A stretch of DNA of 64,000 nucleotides. It comes from Mytilus trossulus (Eukaryota > Mollusca > Bivalvia > Mytilida > Mytilidae). Position 1 is the stretch's first letter. Every line of letters begins with the position of its first letter. A program made the translations under genes and the position numbers. Below are positions 15,001 to 25,252 of the stretch, one piece after another. A model generated the notes under the pieces. The model was not told the DNA's origin and did no database searches. It saw only the letters and a list, made by a program, of their open reading frames with translations. The stretch covers positions 49,803,973-49,867,972 of the forward strand of contig NC_086384.1 of assembly GCF_036588685.1 (NCBI RefSeq). Direction: 5' to 3'.

Positions 15001-18000
15001 ATCAGTGGGATCCGAATGTGTTAATTTTTCGTTGGAGTTCCTGTCAATATAATACTTCCATGGTAATAGATACATGTATTCAAATTTTGCCACTAAAATG
15101 TCATGAATGTATATTGTTTATGATTTTGAAATCTTAAAAATCTTCTTGTTTTTACTAATCAGATGTTCAAAGACTTTTAATCAAGTAGACACAGACTTTG
15201 TTTTGATATCAATTAAGTCTAATTAATTATAAGTGAGAGATTTATACTATATACATGATATATGCCCCTAGGTTATAAATTGTTCTCCATTGAGTTTTAT
15301 TAGGTGTAATAAGGGGGATTATCCAAACAAAGGGAAGAATTCATTCATGTTATTATAAATTATAAATTTCCATCTTTTAAATTTAAAAAATAACCAGATG
15401 CTCCGCAGGGCGTAGCTTTATACGACCGCAGAGGTTGAACCCTGAACGGTTGGGGCAAGTATGGACACAACATTCAAGCTGGATTCAGCTCTAAATTTGT
15501 ATTGTGATTAAATAGTTGACACAGCATAGGTTTCTGACACAGAATGAATGTGTTCTAATGAACTTCAAATTTTTGTTTTCTCTTAGAGCAATTCACTATG
15601 CTGTTGAATATTAATCCTCTCAAAAAAATGTTTGAAGAAATTTTCTTTTTATTTATGAAATTTCAAATGAGAAAAATTGAACCCAATTTTTTTAATCACA
15701 TCCCCCTTTCCCTTATTCCAAAACTAATCTCAATTAAAATATTCTAATGGAGTTTGCAACAATAACTACTCATTTAAATACATCATAAAATATTAAGATG
15801 TAAAAAAACTGCTTGTTATCACTGAATGGTAAAGATTATTTAAATTTATCAGTTGGTAGTAAAAAGTGAATATACATTGTATATATATTGTACATAACAA
15901 AGATTTAAGTTGATTCTGGACAAAGAAAGATAACTCCAATTAAAAAAAATTCTTGCTATTGCACAATAATGTGCAATAAGATATTTCTTGCTTACTATTC
16001 TGGACAAAGAAAGATAACTCTAATTAAATTTTTTTTGCTATTTCACAATATTGTGAAATTAGATATTTCTTGCCATTGCACAATACTGTGCTATTGAAAA
16101 GACTTGCTATTGCACAATACTTAATATAATAATTTTAGATCCTGATTTGGACCAACTTGAAAACTGGGCCCATAATCAAAAATCTAAGTACATGTTTAGA
16201 TTCAGCATATCAAAGAGGCCCAAGAATTTAATTTTTGTTAAAATCAAACTTAGTTTAATTTTGGACCCTTTGGACCTTAATGTAGGCCAATTTGAAAACG
16301 GGACCAAAAATGAAGAATCTACATACACAGTTAGATTTGGCATATCAAAGAACCCCATTTATTCAATTTTTGATGAAATCAAATAAAGTTTAATTTTGGA
16401 CCCAGATTTGGACCAACTTGAAAACTGGGCCAATAATCAAGAATCTAAGTACATTTTTAGATTCAACATATCAAAGAACCCAACTGATTCATTTTTTGTC
16501 AAAATCAAACTAAGTTTAATTTTGGACCCTTTAGACCTTAATGTAGACCAATTTGAAACATGACCAAAAGTTAAGAATGTACATACACAGTTAGATTCGG
16601 CATATCAAAGAACCCCAATTATTCAATTTTGATGAAATCAAACAAAGTTTAATTTTGGACCCTTTGGGCCCCTTTTTCCTAAACTGTTGGGACCAAAACT
16701 CCCAAAATCAATACCAACCTTCCTTTTATGATCATAAACCTTGTGTTTAAATTTCATAGATTTCTATTTACTTATACTAACGTTATGGTGCGAAAACCAA
16801 GAAAAATGCTAATTTGGGTCCCTTTTTGGCCCCTAATTCCTAAACTGTTGGGACCAAAACTCCCAAAATCAATACCAATCTTCCTTTTGTGGTCATGAAC
16901 ATTGTGTCAAAATTTCATTGATTTCTATTTACTTAAACTAAAGTTATTGTGCGAAAACCAAGAATAATGCTTATTTGGGCCCTTTTTGGCCCCTTATTCC
17001 TAAACTGTTGAAACCAAAACTCCCAAAATCAATCCCAACCTTTCTTTCGTGGTCATAAACCTTGTGTCAAAATTTCATAGATTTCTATTAACTTAAACTA
17101 AAGTTATAGTGCGAAAACCAAGAAAATGCTTATTTGTGCCCTTTTTGGCCCCTAATTCCTAAAATGTTGGGACCAAAACTCCCAAAATCAATACCAGCCT
17201 TCCTTTTATCGTCACAAACCTTGTGTTAAAATTTCATAGATTTCTATTCACTTTTACTAAAGTTAGAGTGCGAAAACTAAAAGTATTCGGACGCCGACGA
17301 CGCAGACGACGACGCTAACGTGATAGCAATATACGACGAAATTTTTTTCAAAATTTGCGGTTGTATAAAAATGATATATTTTTTTATCAGAGAAAGGAAA
17401 CCTCTCTCATTGCCAAGATTGAATTTTATTTAAAAACATCTGATAATAATAAGTGAGTATTATATCAAACTGAAGTCAGTATAAGAGAAAAACTTTGCAA
17501 ACCATTGAGAAAATTAACTGCAATATTAAGAAGTAATTGATGCAATGGTTGCATCTATACGCATGTTCTCACGTTGATCATCACTCACTTAACATTTTTT
17601 AAATAGCTTAAACCCTCTGAAAGAGCTTCCATTTAGAAAACAAATGTCAAAATAACATTTTATAAACCATGCTTTTAAAGCTGTTTGTGTAATGTTCTAA
17701 ATTTTCACTAAAAATAAACTGAGCAACATAGTTGTGTTTTATCTTTGTTCATTATTTTAAAGCGTGTAATCGATTATTAATAGATTGCACAAAAATCCTG
17801 CATGTGATCGATTATTATTCGATTACATTTGTCAGTAATCTTGCCCATCCCTGATATGTGTCCTCCGGCACTGCCGGTGTGGACATATGTGTCCCTCCTG
17901 TAGCAAGAGGGTTAACCATTTTTTTCAATGTCTAAAATATGCATCACTAGAATAGTTGTGCAAAGAAAATCTGGAGGGTTAAAATTAAGTCAAGATACAT

Positions 18001-21000
18001 GTATATATGTTTTTTGCCTGTCAGACACCTGATCTTCAAGACATTTGACTGTTATGTGATTTTTTGGCCAATTTAATTACAAACCAGCCAGTTAAAATTA
18101 ACAGGGTTCTTATATAAAATGGTTGTTCAAAATCTTATTATTCTTATTAGCCGGTTCAACTACGACGAGGGATTCGACCTAGATGATCCTGAATTGCTCC
18201 GGACACCACCACACACATCGCCACTATTAATGCCATCTCCAGAGACAGTAACAACAGCACTTGTGATCTTGGGAACGGCCAGATACATCTTATCACACTC
18301 CTTGAAACAAAGTAAAAGCTAAACGGTCAAATGAATCAGAACCACACAATATGTAGAAAGACCGCAATATCCAGACAGGATAGTAGAAAGGAAAAACCAA
18401 CATATCATCGTCATCTTATTATTCAATATTTAATTTTATTTTTTTTATACAACTTCATAAACTTTGATGATACATGATGAATACAGTCTTCACTTTTTAC
18501 ATTTAATCCTAAATTTTGAACTGCATTGTATTTTAGAAAAAAATAACGTATTTTATACAAACCAGGTGCAAATCTGAAATTAATCAAAATGTAACAATTT
18601 CAACACATGGAACATCAACCTAAAACTATTTAGTAGTAATCTTTAGTACTGAAAAGTATTAAGTAACTTTTTTTTATGATTCAAGCGATCACCAGAACCA
18701 CATGTTAGAAAATATTTATTTCCGGATTTAAAAACTCAACAGTAAAAACCATAAGCGGTGAAAATTGTTATTAGTACAAAAACACATCACATGATGATAA
18801 TTATTTGGTATTGGCTGTCTGACACATGGTTGGCAACATTTTTCACTTTTCAATAATTTAATTACTAGCCAGTCTACACTGCTGTTGTGAGTTCGAAACC
18901 CCACTCATGCGGGTACATACGACTCCAATCTTTAGTTTTCCTATTGAAGGATAGGGTTTTTTCTGGGCACTCTGGCTTCCACCACCACAAAATTGCCGTT
19001 TTTTTGGTAAACAACAAAAATCAATCAATCTGATAATAATTTAATTTCAAGGTTGTCTGATTGTCTAAATTACTGTAATGGATTTCGTGTTACACACACA
19101 ATTCACATGTTAATGTTGGAAATCTATACAGTCCTATTTTATGCCCAGTCATAGTGGAGGGGTTACTAAGTTTTACCCTTGTCCATCTGTACATACATTT
19201 GTGTATTCCAAAGTTGGTTTCTGTTCTCTAACTTAACTTTTCCTCATCCAAATTTTATAAAACTTATGAACAATGCTTATTACTACACTATACAGATCAA
19301 GTGTGGAATTTTGGTGCCGTCAATTTTACTGTTCTAGAGTTATGCCCTTTTCAAATGGTAAAATTGAAAAAATATCAATCAAGTGAAAAAATAAATAAAT
19401 AAAAGTTATATTTTTTTGTCCATGATTATAGTTGAATCATCTACAATCAGTGCTTTTTAAAATCTTCTTTGAAAATTGGAGTTATCTTTCTTTGTCCAGA
19501 ATGATAGTTGAATCAACTACAACCAATGCTTATATATACAATGTCATGTTCAATTTTACTACCAACTGATAAACTAAAGCAATCTTTAATCAATTTGTGA
19601 ACATCAGCATATTGGCGATGTCACTTTGTCATCTGACGTCATCTGACTCAGGGTGAGGGAGTCAACACTGGAACAGTGTTTTCAACATTTTAATTCATGC
19701 TGCCAGTAGATTTTGTAGGTTGCATTTTGTGTGCCATAAAATTAGATAGCAGAATGTCTGTGATGTAACATGCCTAACAATGACCTCATTCAAATTATAT
19801 ATGATAACCTGTTCTAATAACACATTTGGAACACATTGAATGAAGATCTTACACTGTTTCATCTTCAGTCTTTTATTTGAAAGAGATCCAGACAGATTGA
19901 GAACCATAAGTCCTAGAGACAGTTTAGTGAGAACCCTTCACATGTAATGATGTAGTAATACTGATTTTTTCTTTTTCTTCTAGTGCACACCGGAACCACA
20001 TGGCCAATATGAGTCAGATGTTTAATGACCCATTTCAAATGCAAAATATTGGACCAAGAATAGTTCAAGCTGGGAGAGATCCCAGAGTGCCTGATAGATC
20101 CAGGGCTGTTCAACAACAGCAGCAGCAACAACAAATGGATCCTTTTGGTTTTGGAATGTTTGATAACATGATGTTTGGTAACATGAGAAATATGATGGCA
20201 AACATGCACCAGCAATTTGTAAGTTAAATTACATGTATAATGTTATAAATTTGGTTACATGAACAATGTATCACACACCAATTACAATAAAAAAAATTTG
20301 TGACATGTTTAAATGGCATGAAGGGTTTCTTTCTATAAACCAATTTATTATAATACTTTTTATATGAAGAGGGTTCAAAAAGTCAAACAACAGCATTAGC
20401 TACCTTTACATTACTGGAAATTAGGGATATTAAAATCTACATTTTACATGTTCAACAAAGACAAAGCTTAAAACTTATTAGAAAATGGACAGACAATCAA
20501 GCATAATTGACCATTAATATTGTCAATGATTGTCTAAAAAGTGCCTTAAGCCGTTTTTTTTTGTCTGTCAAAAAATAGGACTGACACAGAGATTGTAAAA
20601 AGTTGCAGAACATTTTCCTAGATAGTTTTGGAATTTTTTATCTACTCTATATTTTGTATGCCTAAAAATAGCAAATCTTAAAATTTATATGTATCATATA
20701 GTTATGGCAGTTATGAATGGAATTATGAAATTTGGTCCAGACTCGGTATGTTAATTAGATATTTTTCATTGTAATTTTATTGATTTGTTTATAGGACAAT
20801 GTGGGTAACCATGGTAACATGGGTAACAATCCAGCTGGTGGTGGACACAGCTTTGTCCAGTCATCCTTTATGTCCTATTCCAATACTGGTGATGGAGCAC
20901 CCAAAGTATATCAAGCCTCGTCATCAACACGTAGAGCTCCAGGAGGGGTAAGATACCATTGTCAGTAGCAGATCCAGAACATTTTTATTATAGGGGTCTC

Positions 21001-22983
21001 ATTGACTGCTAAAGAGATGCCTGATCCAGGTCTTGAAGGCATAAAACTTTGCTCAGTGCTCGGAGCACAAAAATTATGCTCGAAACATGAAATCCAGCAA
21101 TTTGATTGGTTGATTTTCGAGTCTGAGTACAAAAATCATGCTCTAAAATTTTATTACAGTGATTCCCTTTATAATCAACCTATTTTTTTCCCACAAATGT
21201 GGGGCCCCCTTACAATGTCTTTATATCCTTCTATCTGATATATTTTCAAATTTATATAAAAATTAGGAGATGTGGTATGATTGCTGATGAGACAACCATC
21301 CACCGCAGTTCAAATGAAGTGGATGTAAGCATTTATAGGTATCTGTATATATAATTGGCTATGAAAATCCCTGACGTAAAATATATGAAACAATTTGAAT
21401 TGTGAAAACTAATGGCCTAATATCAATGAATATAATATAACAAAACAAATTACTTAGAATAAATATTATAGATATAAACCAAAGATGACCAATGAACTAC
21501 AGGCTCAGATAAGAATCAGACATTATGTGAATTAAAACATTTCATATTCAGTAAAATATGTGTAAAATTGCAATATATGTTTGTGGGACGTTTCCATGGG
21601 GAGATAATTACTTTTGAATTTCTTTCAAAAAGTCTTTATTCAAAAGAATAATATTTTAGGTTATCTCCCCTTGAAAACTTATCAATAGCATATTGTTATT
21701 TCACACATATTTTACTGAATATATGATGAATTATTTAAAATGATATCTGATTCTTATGAATATAGAATACTTTTAGATGTTTAGAAAGAAAAACTATATG
21801 AAAGCTTAGTTTTGACAATTTTATAGCAATTAAAAAAAACAGTTGCCTTCAGCATGGAAATGACTATAATATAACTATACAAACTGATAAACTTATTTTG
21901 TCTCAACATGCACCTTGCACTTTCACATTTTGACTGAACAATTTGTTCAATATTCTAACCAGTTGAACAAATTGGTTTAATAAAACAAATTGCAATTTGG
22001 TCAAAATTTTGAATGAGTTGCAATTGGTGGAGAGCAACACTAACAGTCAAGTCACTGTAATTGGAGACAAATTAAGAATAGAAAGAACAAATAATACTAA
22101 TACATGTGATAGTATTCAGAAATGAAGTTATAATTTATATGAAACTGTAATAGTATATATGTATTCAGAAATGAAGTTATGATTTATGTGAAGTGTGATG
22201 TCATTATCATCATTTTTCATACAGATCAAAGAAACAAAGAAAATGGAGAAAGATTCAGCATCAGGTTTGGAGAAAATGGCAATTGGACATCATATTCAGG
22301 ATAGAGGTCATGTGATTGAAAGGTCAAGAAATAGGAGAACAGGAGACGAGAATGAAAATCAGGAATTCCATCATCTTGATGACAGTAAGTTTCAAATACA
22401 TGTAGATAACTTTCAAATTTTTGCACTCTCCTGTAATTTCAACATGTCACAATGCTTTTGTTATGAAGTCATGGTAAGAAACCATTGTTTGATGACGTTG
22501 TTTACACCAATTGACACATGTTCTTCTGTTCTTCTGTCCATCCATCCCACTTCAGGTTAAAGGTTTTGGTCAATGTAGTCTTTGATGAAGTTAGTTCACA
22601 TGTTCTCTATGATGTGATATTTTTCAGCTTAATGTCAAATTAAAGTTTTTACCCCAATTTCACGGTCCAGGTCCACTAAACATAGAGTGAGGCATCTGTG
22701 TACTATGGACACATTCTTGTTCATTTTATGTTTCAACAGTAAATCATGCATTTTTTATACCTTCATCATGTACATGTACTTAAGAATTTAACTATTTTAT
22801 TATTTTAATCTAGCCGAAGCCCAAGAATTTGACAGAGAATGGACAGAAAAAACACAGCAGTTCAGGGGACCAACTAGGCTTGAATATGCAAGACGAGGCG
22901 AGAGATCTGATAGAAGAAGAGACAACTTGGCAATTGAGGGAAGCAAAAAGAAAGACAAACACTCTTACAGGGAACGAGACTGA
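12002..22983 (+). CDS. MLF: Myeloid leukemia factor (MLF1/MLF2 family), five coding exons
   Basis: Coding exons 12002-12051, 19984-20218, 20795-20947, 22225-22384 and 22814-22983 join in phase (768 nt, 255 aa). All junctions are GT/AG and the splice phases agree. The N-terminus ([16 protein letters not shown] then AHRNHM) matches the family's MFR..EDDPFF..HR start. The conserved core runs from about residue 120 to 200: [42 protein letters not shown] and the QEF segment. Residues 60-67 are an eight-glutamine tract, followed by a Met-rich stretch. The C-terminus is basic ([13 protein letters not shown]). MLF proteins are nucleo-cytoplasmic adaptors that bind 14-3-3 proteins and the DnaJ/Hsp70 system and influence transcription-factor stability; this is family knowledge, not visible here. 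Length is close to human MLF1 and MLF2. No lesions seen. Confidence 0.95.
13803..15062. mobile_element. Nested element with perfect 32-bp inverted repeats
   Basis: Bases 13803-13834 and 15031-15062 are exact reverse complements over 32 bp, beginning CATGGAAGTATTATATTGAC. The enclosed 1.2 kb has no convincing ORF. A reversed fragment of the TATACGACCGCA repeat family lies inside, at about 14697-14748. It may be a separate DNA transposon or part of the hAT interior; target duplication was not resolved. Confidence 0.6.
15392..17370 (+). mobile_element. TATACGACCGCA-family repeat, copy A
   Basis: Opens with AACCAGATGCTCCGCAGGGC, then TTTATACGACCGCA. The right end reads GCGGTTGTATAAAA, an imperfect reverse complement of that motif. 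Inside are about 125-bp tandem units beginning GGACCAACTTGAAAACTGGG (16140-16680), then about 165-bp tandem units with GGGACCAAAACTCCCAAAAT (16680-17280), then a short imperfect GAC microsatellite near 17290-17315. Two further near-full copies lie in the COG7 intron. Tandem core plus terminal microsatellite resembles pearl-type non-autonomous elements of bivalves; that placement is inference. No protein is encoded. Confidence 0.85.
18151..18322 (+). CDS. Candidate alternative terminal exon within MLF intron 1
   Basis: An island of unusually GC-rich, codon-like sequence follows an acceptor-like pyrimidine tract ending TTATTAG at 18150. It starts with one base completing a codon and reads [16 protein letters not shown], then a Pro-rich stretch, a short hydrophobic stretch ([13 protein letters not shown]) and a basic tail to TAA at 18320-18322. 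Its phase fits the MLF exon 1 donor: the GC left over plus C gives Ala. So an MLF isoform of about 73 aa with a different C-terminus is possible. I do not recognise the peptide. It could be an exon of another gene, a fossil, or chance; no polyadenylation signal is close. Confidence 0.3.
18858..19035 (+). mobile_element. tRNA-derived SINE-like element
   Basis: AGTTCGAAACCCC at about 18890 matches a pol III B box, with an A-box-like TAGCCAGTCT upstream. A body containing GGGCACTCTGGCTTCC follows, and the tail is ATCAATCAATC. Similar tails near 13565-13590 and 28400-28420 suggest truncated relatives. Confidence 0.6.
19150..19590. repeat. Interspersed repeat fragments in MLF intron 1
   Basis: Bases 19150-19400 resemble a widespread molluscan repeat (AGAGTTATGCCCTTTTCAAA). 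Bases 19440-19590 are a reversed, diverged match to the 15830-15950 part of the TATACGACCGCA family, sharing the complement of GACAAAGAAAGATAACTCCA. No coding potential. Confidence 0.5.
19697..19895 (+). mobile_element. Diverged relative of the 12722 piggyBac-like MITE
   Basis: It aligns with 12730-12925 through ATGCTGCC, AGGTTGCATTT, GTCTGTGATGTAACATG, AACAATGACCTCATTC, TCTTCAGTCTTTTA and TTGAAAGAGAT. Many substitutions and the loss of clean termini indicate an older insertion than the copy at 12722. Confidence 0.65.
19984..20218 (+). CDS. MLF: MLF coding exon 2
   Basis: It follows CTTCTAG and is followed by GTAAGT at 20219. It completes the split Ala codon, then reads [17 protein letters not shown] and an eight-Gln run encoded by mixed CAA/CAG. 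It ends in a Met-rich segment ([20 protein letters not shown]), in phase 0. Confidence 0.94.
20795..20947 (+). CDS. MLF: MLF coding exon 3
   Basis: It follows TTTATAG and precedes GTAAGA. The 51 codons include a Gly/Asn-rich stretch, then [17 protein letters not shown] and TRRAPGG, which are near-identical to human MLF2 in this part. Phase 0 at both ends. Confidence 0.95.
20968..21240. mobile_element. Diverged GGCGGATCCAG-type MITE
   Basis: Starts AGTAGCAGATCCAGAACATT, similar to the clearer copies at 55297 and 57391, and contains ATTGACTGCTAAAGAGATGCC, comparable to ACTGACTGCCTAAGAGAGGGCC in the 57391 copy. It sits in MLF intron 3, just past the donor. Confidence 0.45.
21509..21757. repeat. 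Foldback (long inverted repeat) element in MLF intron 3
   Basis: Left arm about 21509-21610 and right arm about 21655-21757 are diverged reverse complements. They share ATAAGAATCAGA at the ends, ATTCAGTAAAATATGTGT in the middle and GGGGAGATAA at the loop side. A transcript could form a hairpin of about 100 bp. Confidence 0.75.
22225..22384 (+). CDS. MLF: MLF coding exon 4
   Basis: It follows CATACAG and ends before GTAAGT at 22385, leaving one base of a codon. It encodes [20 protein letters not shown], then [21 protein letters not shown], the most conserved MLF block. A longer reading through the donor is intron sequence and not part of the protein. Confidence 0.95.
22814..22983 (+). CDS. 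MLF: MLF coding exon 5 (C-terminus)
   Basis: It follows AATCTAG and completes a Thr codon. It reads [20 protein letters not shown], then an Arg-rich tail ending [12 protein letters not shown], stop TGA 22981-22983. The EFD.EW motif matches the family (AFDEEW in mammals). A possible donor GTATGA at 22988 suggests that the 3'UTR is spliced. Confidence 0.93.
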
Positions 22984-23045
22984 GAAAGTATGATTATTTT
23001 TAGCTTATCTGTTCAAATAAATAAATTAATGCACTTTTGCTTAAA

Positions 23046-23215
23046 AAGAGGGGCGAAAGATACCAGAGGGACATTCAAACTCATAGAACAAAAATAAACT
23101 GACAACGCCATGGCTTAAAAGGAAAAAGACAAACAAACCAACAATAGTATACAAAACCCAACATAGAAAAATAAAGACTTACCAACATGAACTCCACCAA
23201 AAACTGAAAATAGTT
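23046..23215 (+). repeat. Interspersed mussel-type repeat, first copy
   Basis: Contains GAGGGACATTCAAACTCATA, ATAAACTGACAACGCCATGG and ACCAACATGAACTCCACCAA. A related copy lies at 28208-28400. It falls inside the presumed MLF 3'UTR intron. Confidence 0.65.
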
Positions 23216-23769
23216 TGTCAATTTTATCCTGGTCCGATAACCAACATGACGGCAAAAGAATTTGATATTACACCCCTGTCAGAGATCTCACTCTCAGCTG
23301 ATTGAAGTCCATTTAATGTCAACTTTTTCTCAAGCTGAGACTATTAAAGCAATTTCACATGAATGATGCCTGTAGCATTTAGATTAAAAGTTTGTTAATT
23401 TTATTCTGGTCCAATGACCAATATAGCTGCAAAGGAAATGTGCTAATACATCACTGTCTGTGCTTAACCTTGTCACATGTTTTTGTTCATTTGATATGCC
23501 TCATTTCTGACTTATCAGGATATTATTATAGTTTACAATACAGTTTGGAATTTGCTCATTGTTGAAGGCTTAAGGATAACCTTCAGAATATTTGGTCACT
23601 GCATGGTTGAAAGTATCATTGGCCATAAGATGCAATAAAATAGTATAAACGTGTCACCTTTTTACAAACAATTACATAACACATTATAACAAATATGTAG
23701 AAGCCATTCATATAGAATGAATGGAGAATTGTACCACATCTTATAATCTTATTTTATACTTTTTTTCAG

Positions 23770-23890
23770 ATTAATGGATGAATGTTTGTGGATTGTGATC
23801 ATCAGTATTTATACGGTATCAATCGTCATTCTGTGATTGACAGTTTTATTTATTTTTTGTACAGAAATAAAAAACTATAAAAAAACTGAT
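23770..23890 (+). other. MLF: Probable MLF 3'UTR exon with polyadenylation signal
   Basis: A strong acceptor (TTTTTTCAG) ends at 23769. About 100 bp later AATAAA occurs at 23866-23871. With the donor at 22988 this gives a 780-bp UTR intron; alternatively, transcription reads straight through to the same signal. Nothing coding here. Confidence 0.5.
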
Positions 23891-25033
23891 AATTTTTTCA
23901 CATTTTGAAAATACCAGGCAGCTGCTTCTATAAGAAGAGTAATGTGTTGTCATTGGACGATCATCCAAGCATTCCGAAAGACTTTATTGTTGTCCGATAT
24001 TGATTAAATGTGTCAAAAGGTGTTTTATTATATGGACATTTTGTTATTGTTGTATTTGAAATCAAACTGTATAATCTTATTTTAGAAAAAAAATGATCAA
24101 TTTGCACTCATTTTATGTTTCCATAGTAACACTATAGTCCCATGTTTATTTGTATCAAGCAAACTTTAAAATTCGAAGTCTCAAGTTTCTTAAAAGCAAG
24201 TTAAAAATTGTGCTAGTTTTATAAAACTTGTATTAATTAGAGCAAGCGCTATCAAGTTTTAAGCAAATCATTATTAAGCAAAATGATGAGATTGCAATTG
24301 AACTGGATTTTTGAAAATAAGAAAATGTTAAAAAGCGTTATTTTTACAAATAAGGGATATATTATTATTACTGTAAATCCATTTAACACTCTCACTTATT
24401 CTGTAGTTGACCAAATGGCAGGGTTTTACTTTGTTGCTTAAATTTCTTTGTTAATTACTTTGTTAACAGTGTTATATTGTTACTAAAACTTTCCAAAGAA
24501 CATTCCTTTAACAAACACAGAATCTATTTATACCTCTAACTCGTAACTTGAAAGAGTATAAGAATAAGATATATTTTTGTTCAATATGTTATATATTTAT
24601 TAACAGTATTCTTTAATACACTCATAGAAAAAGACTTCATGTTTAATTTACGTCATGAAATGCAAGACCAGCAACTTTATCAGATGGTTTAGGATTTATT
24701 CTCAAAAACTTAAAAAAATAGAAATACAGTTTCTTTAAAAGATGATTAAATTGAAGTATATATGTATTACAAAATAAATTTTGATCATTTGATCATTTGA
24801 TCATGAGAATTTTGGCATTTATAAGTTTTAATTTGTCAAAATCATTTTTCATTTATATCATAGCTTTTTTCCAATAAAAAAAAATATACATATATATATA
24901 TATATGAAAAAAATTTCAATACATGAAATTATATATTTTTGTCACACAATATTAATGCAGTATTCAAATCTATTATTGAAATCCCAGAGAGGAAGTGCTC
25001 ATTATTAAACCAGTATTTTTTTAAATGATTTTT

Positions 25034-25252
25034 ACAGCCGATTGCATTGAGTGTGTATGCACAGGTAGTATCTTTGGTTAGCTTGCTTGTAAGCTGAACA
25101 GTGAAGTCATTATTAGGTCAGGTATACTGTTGGACAAGTGTATTCTAAACAGTGGGTAGTTTATTTAACCTAATAATGACTTCACAGTCCAGCTAGCAAG
25201 CTAGATAACCAAAGATATTACCTTTAGCTATGCACTCAATGAAATCAGCTGT
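25034..25252. repeat. Foldback element with arms of about 80 bp
   Basis: Left arm 25034-25115 and right arm about 25168-25252 are reverse complements with a few mismatches. Shared words include ATCTTTGGTTA, AGCTTGCT, GTGAAGTCATTATTAGGT and CATTGAGTG. The loop is about 50 bp. It is probably a MITE; no clear target duplication was seen. Confidence 0.8.

Larger units (their letters stand above)
12969..17853. mobile_element. hAT-like element with 8-bp target duplication
   Basis: The left end begins CAGGGATTGGG and the right end finishes CCCATCCCTG, an inverted pair typical of hAT termini. Both sides carry the same 8-bp target duplication, ATATGTGT (12961-12968 and 17854-17861). Subterminal regions (12975-13140 and 17765-17850) are packed with GTAATCGATTAC-like motifs, as expected for transposase-binding repeats. 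The interior has no transposase ORF and carries later insertions, so the element is non-autonomous or gutted. Confidence 0.87.
12718..17915. mobile_element. piggyBac-like MITE, TTAA target duplication, split by a hAT element
   Basis: TTAA at 12718-12721 and 17912-17915 flank matching inverted ends: CCCTCTTGCTGCCG inside the left, GTAGCAAGAGGG inside the right. A TTAA duplication with ends starting CCC is typical of piggyBac-type elements. Without the hAT insertion it would be only about 300 bp, so it is a non-autonomous MITE. The pieces are 12722-12968 and 17862-17911. No transposase ORF is present. A diverged relative lies at about 19697-19890. Confidence 0.8.

Noticed and set aside
22195-22560. 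121-aa plus-strand ORF as a stand-alone gene
   Set aside because: It is MLF exon 4 with intron sequence on both sides; a clear acceptor at 22224 and donor at 22385 bound the real coding part.
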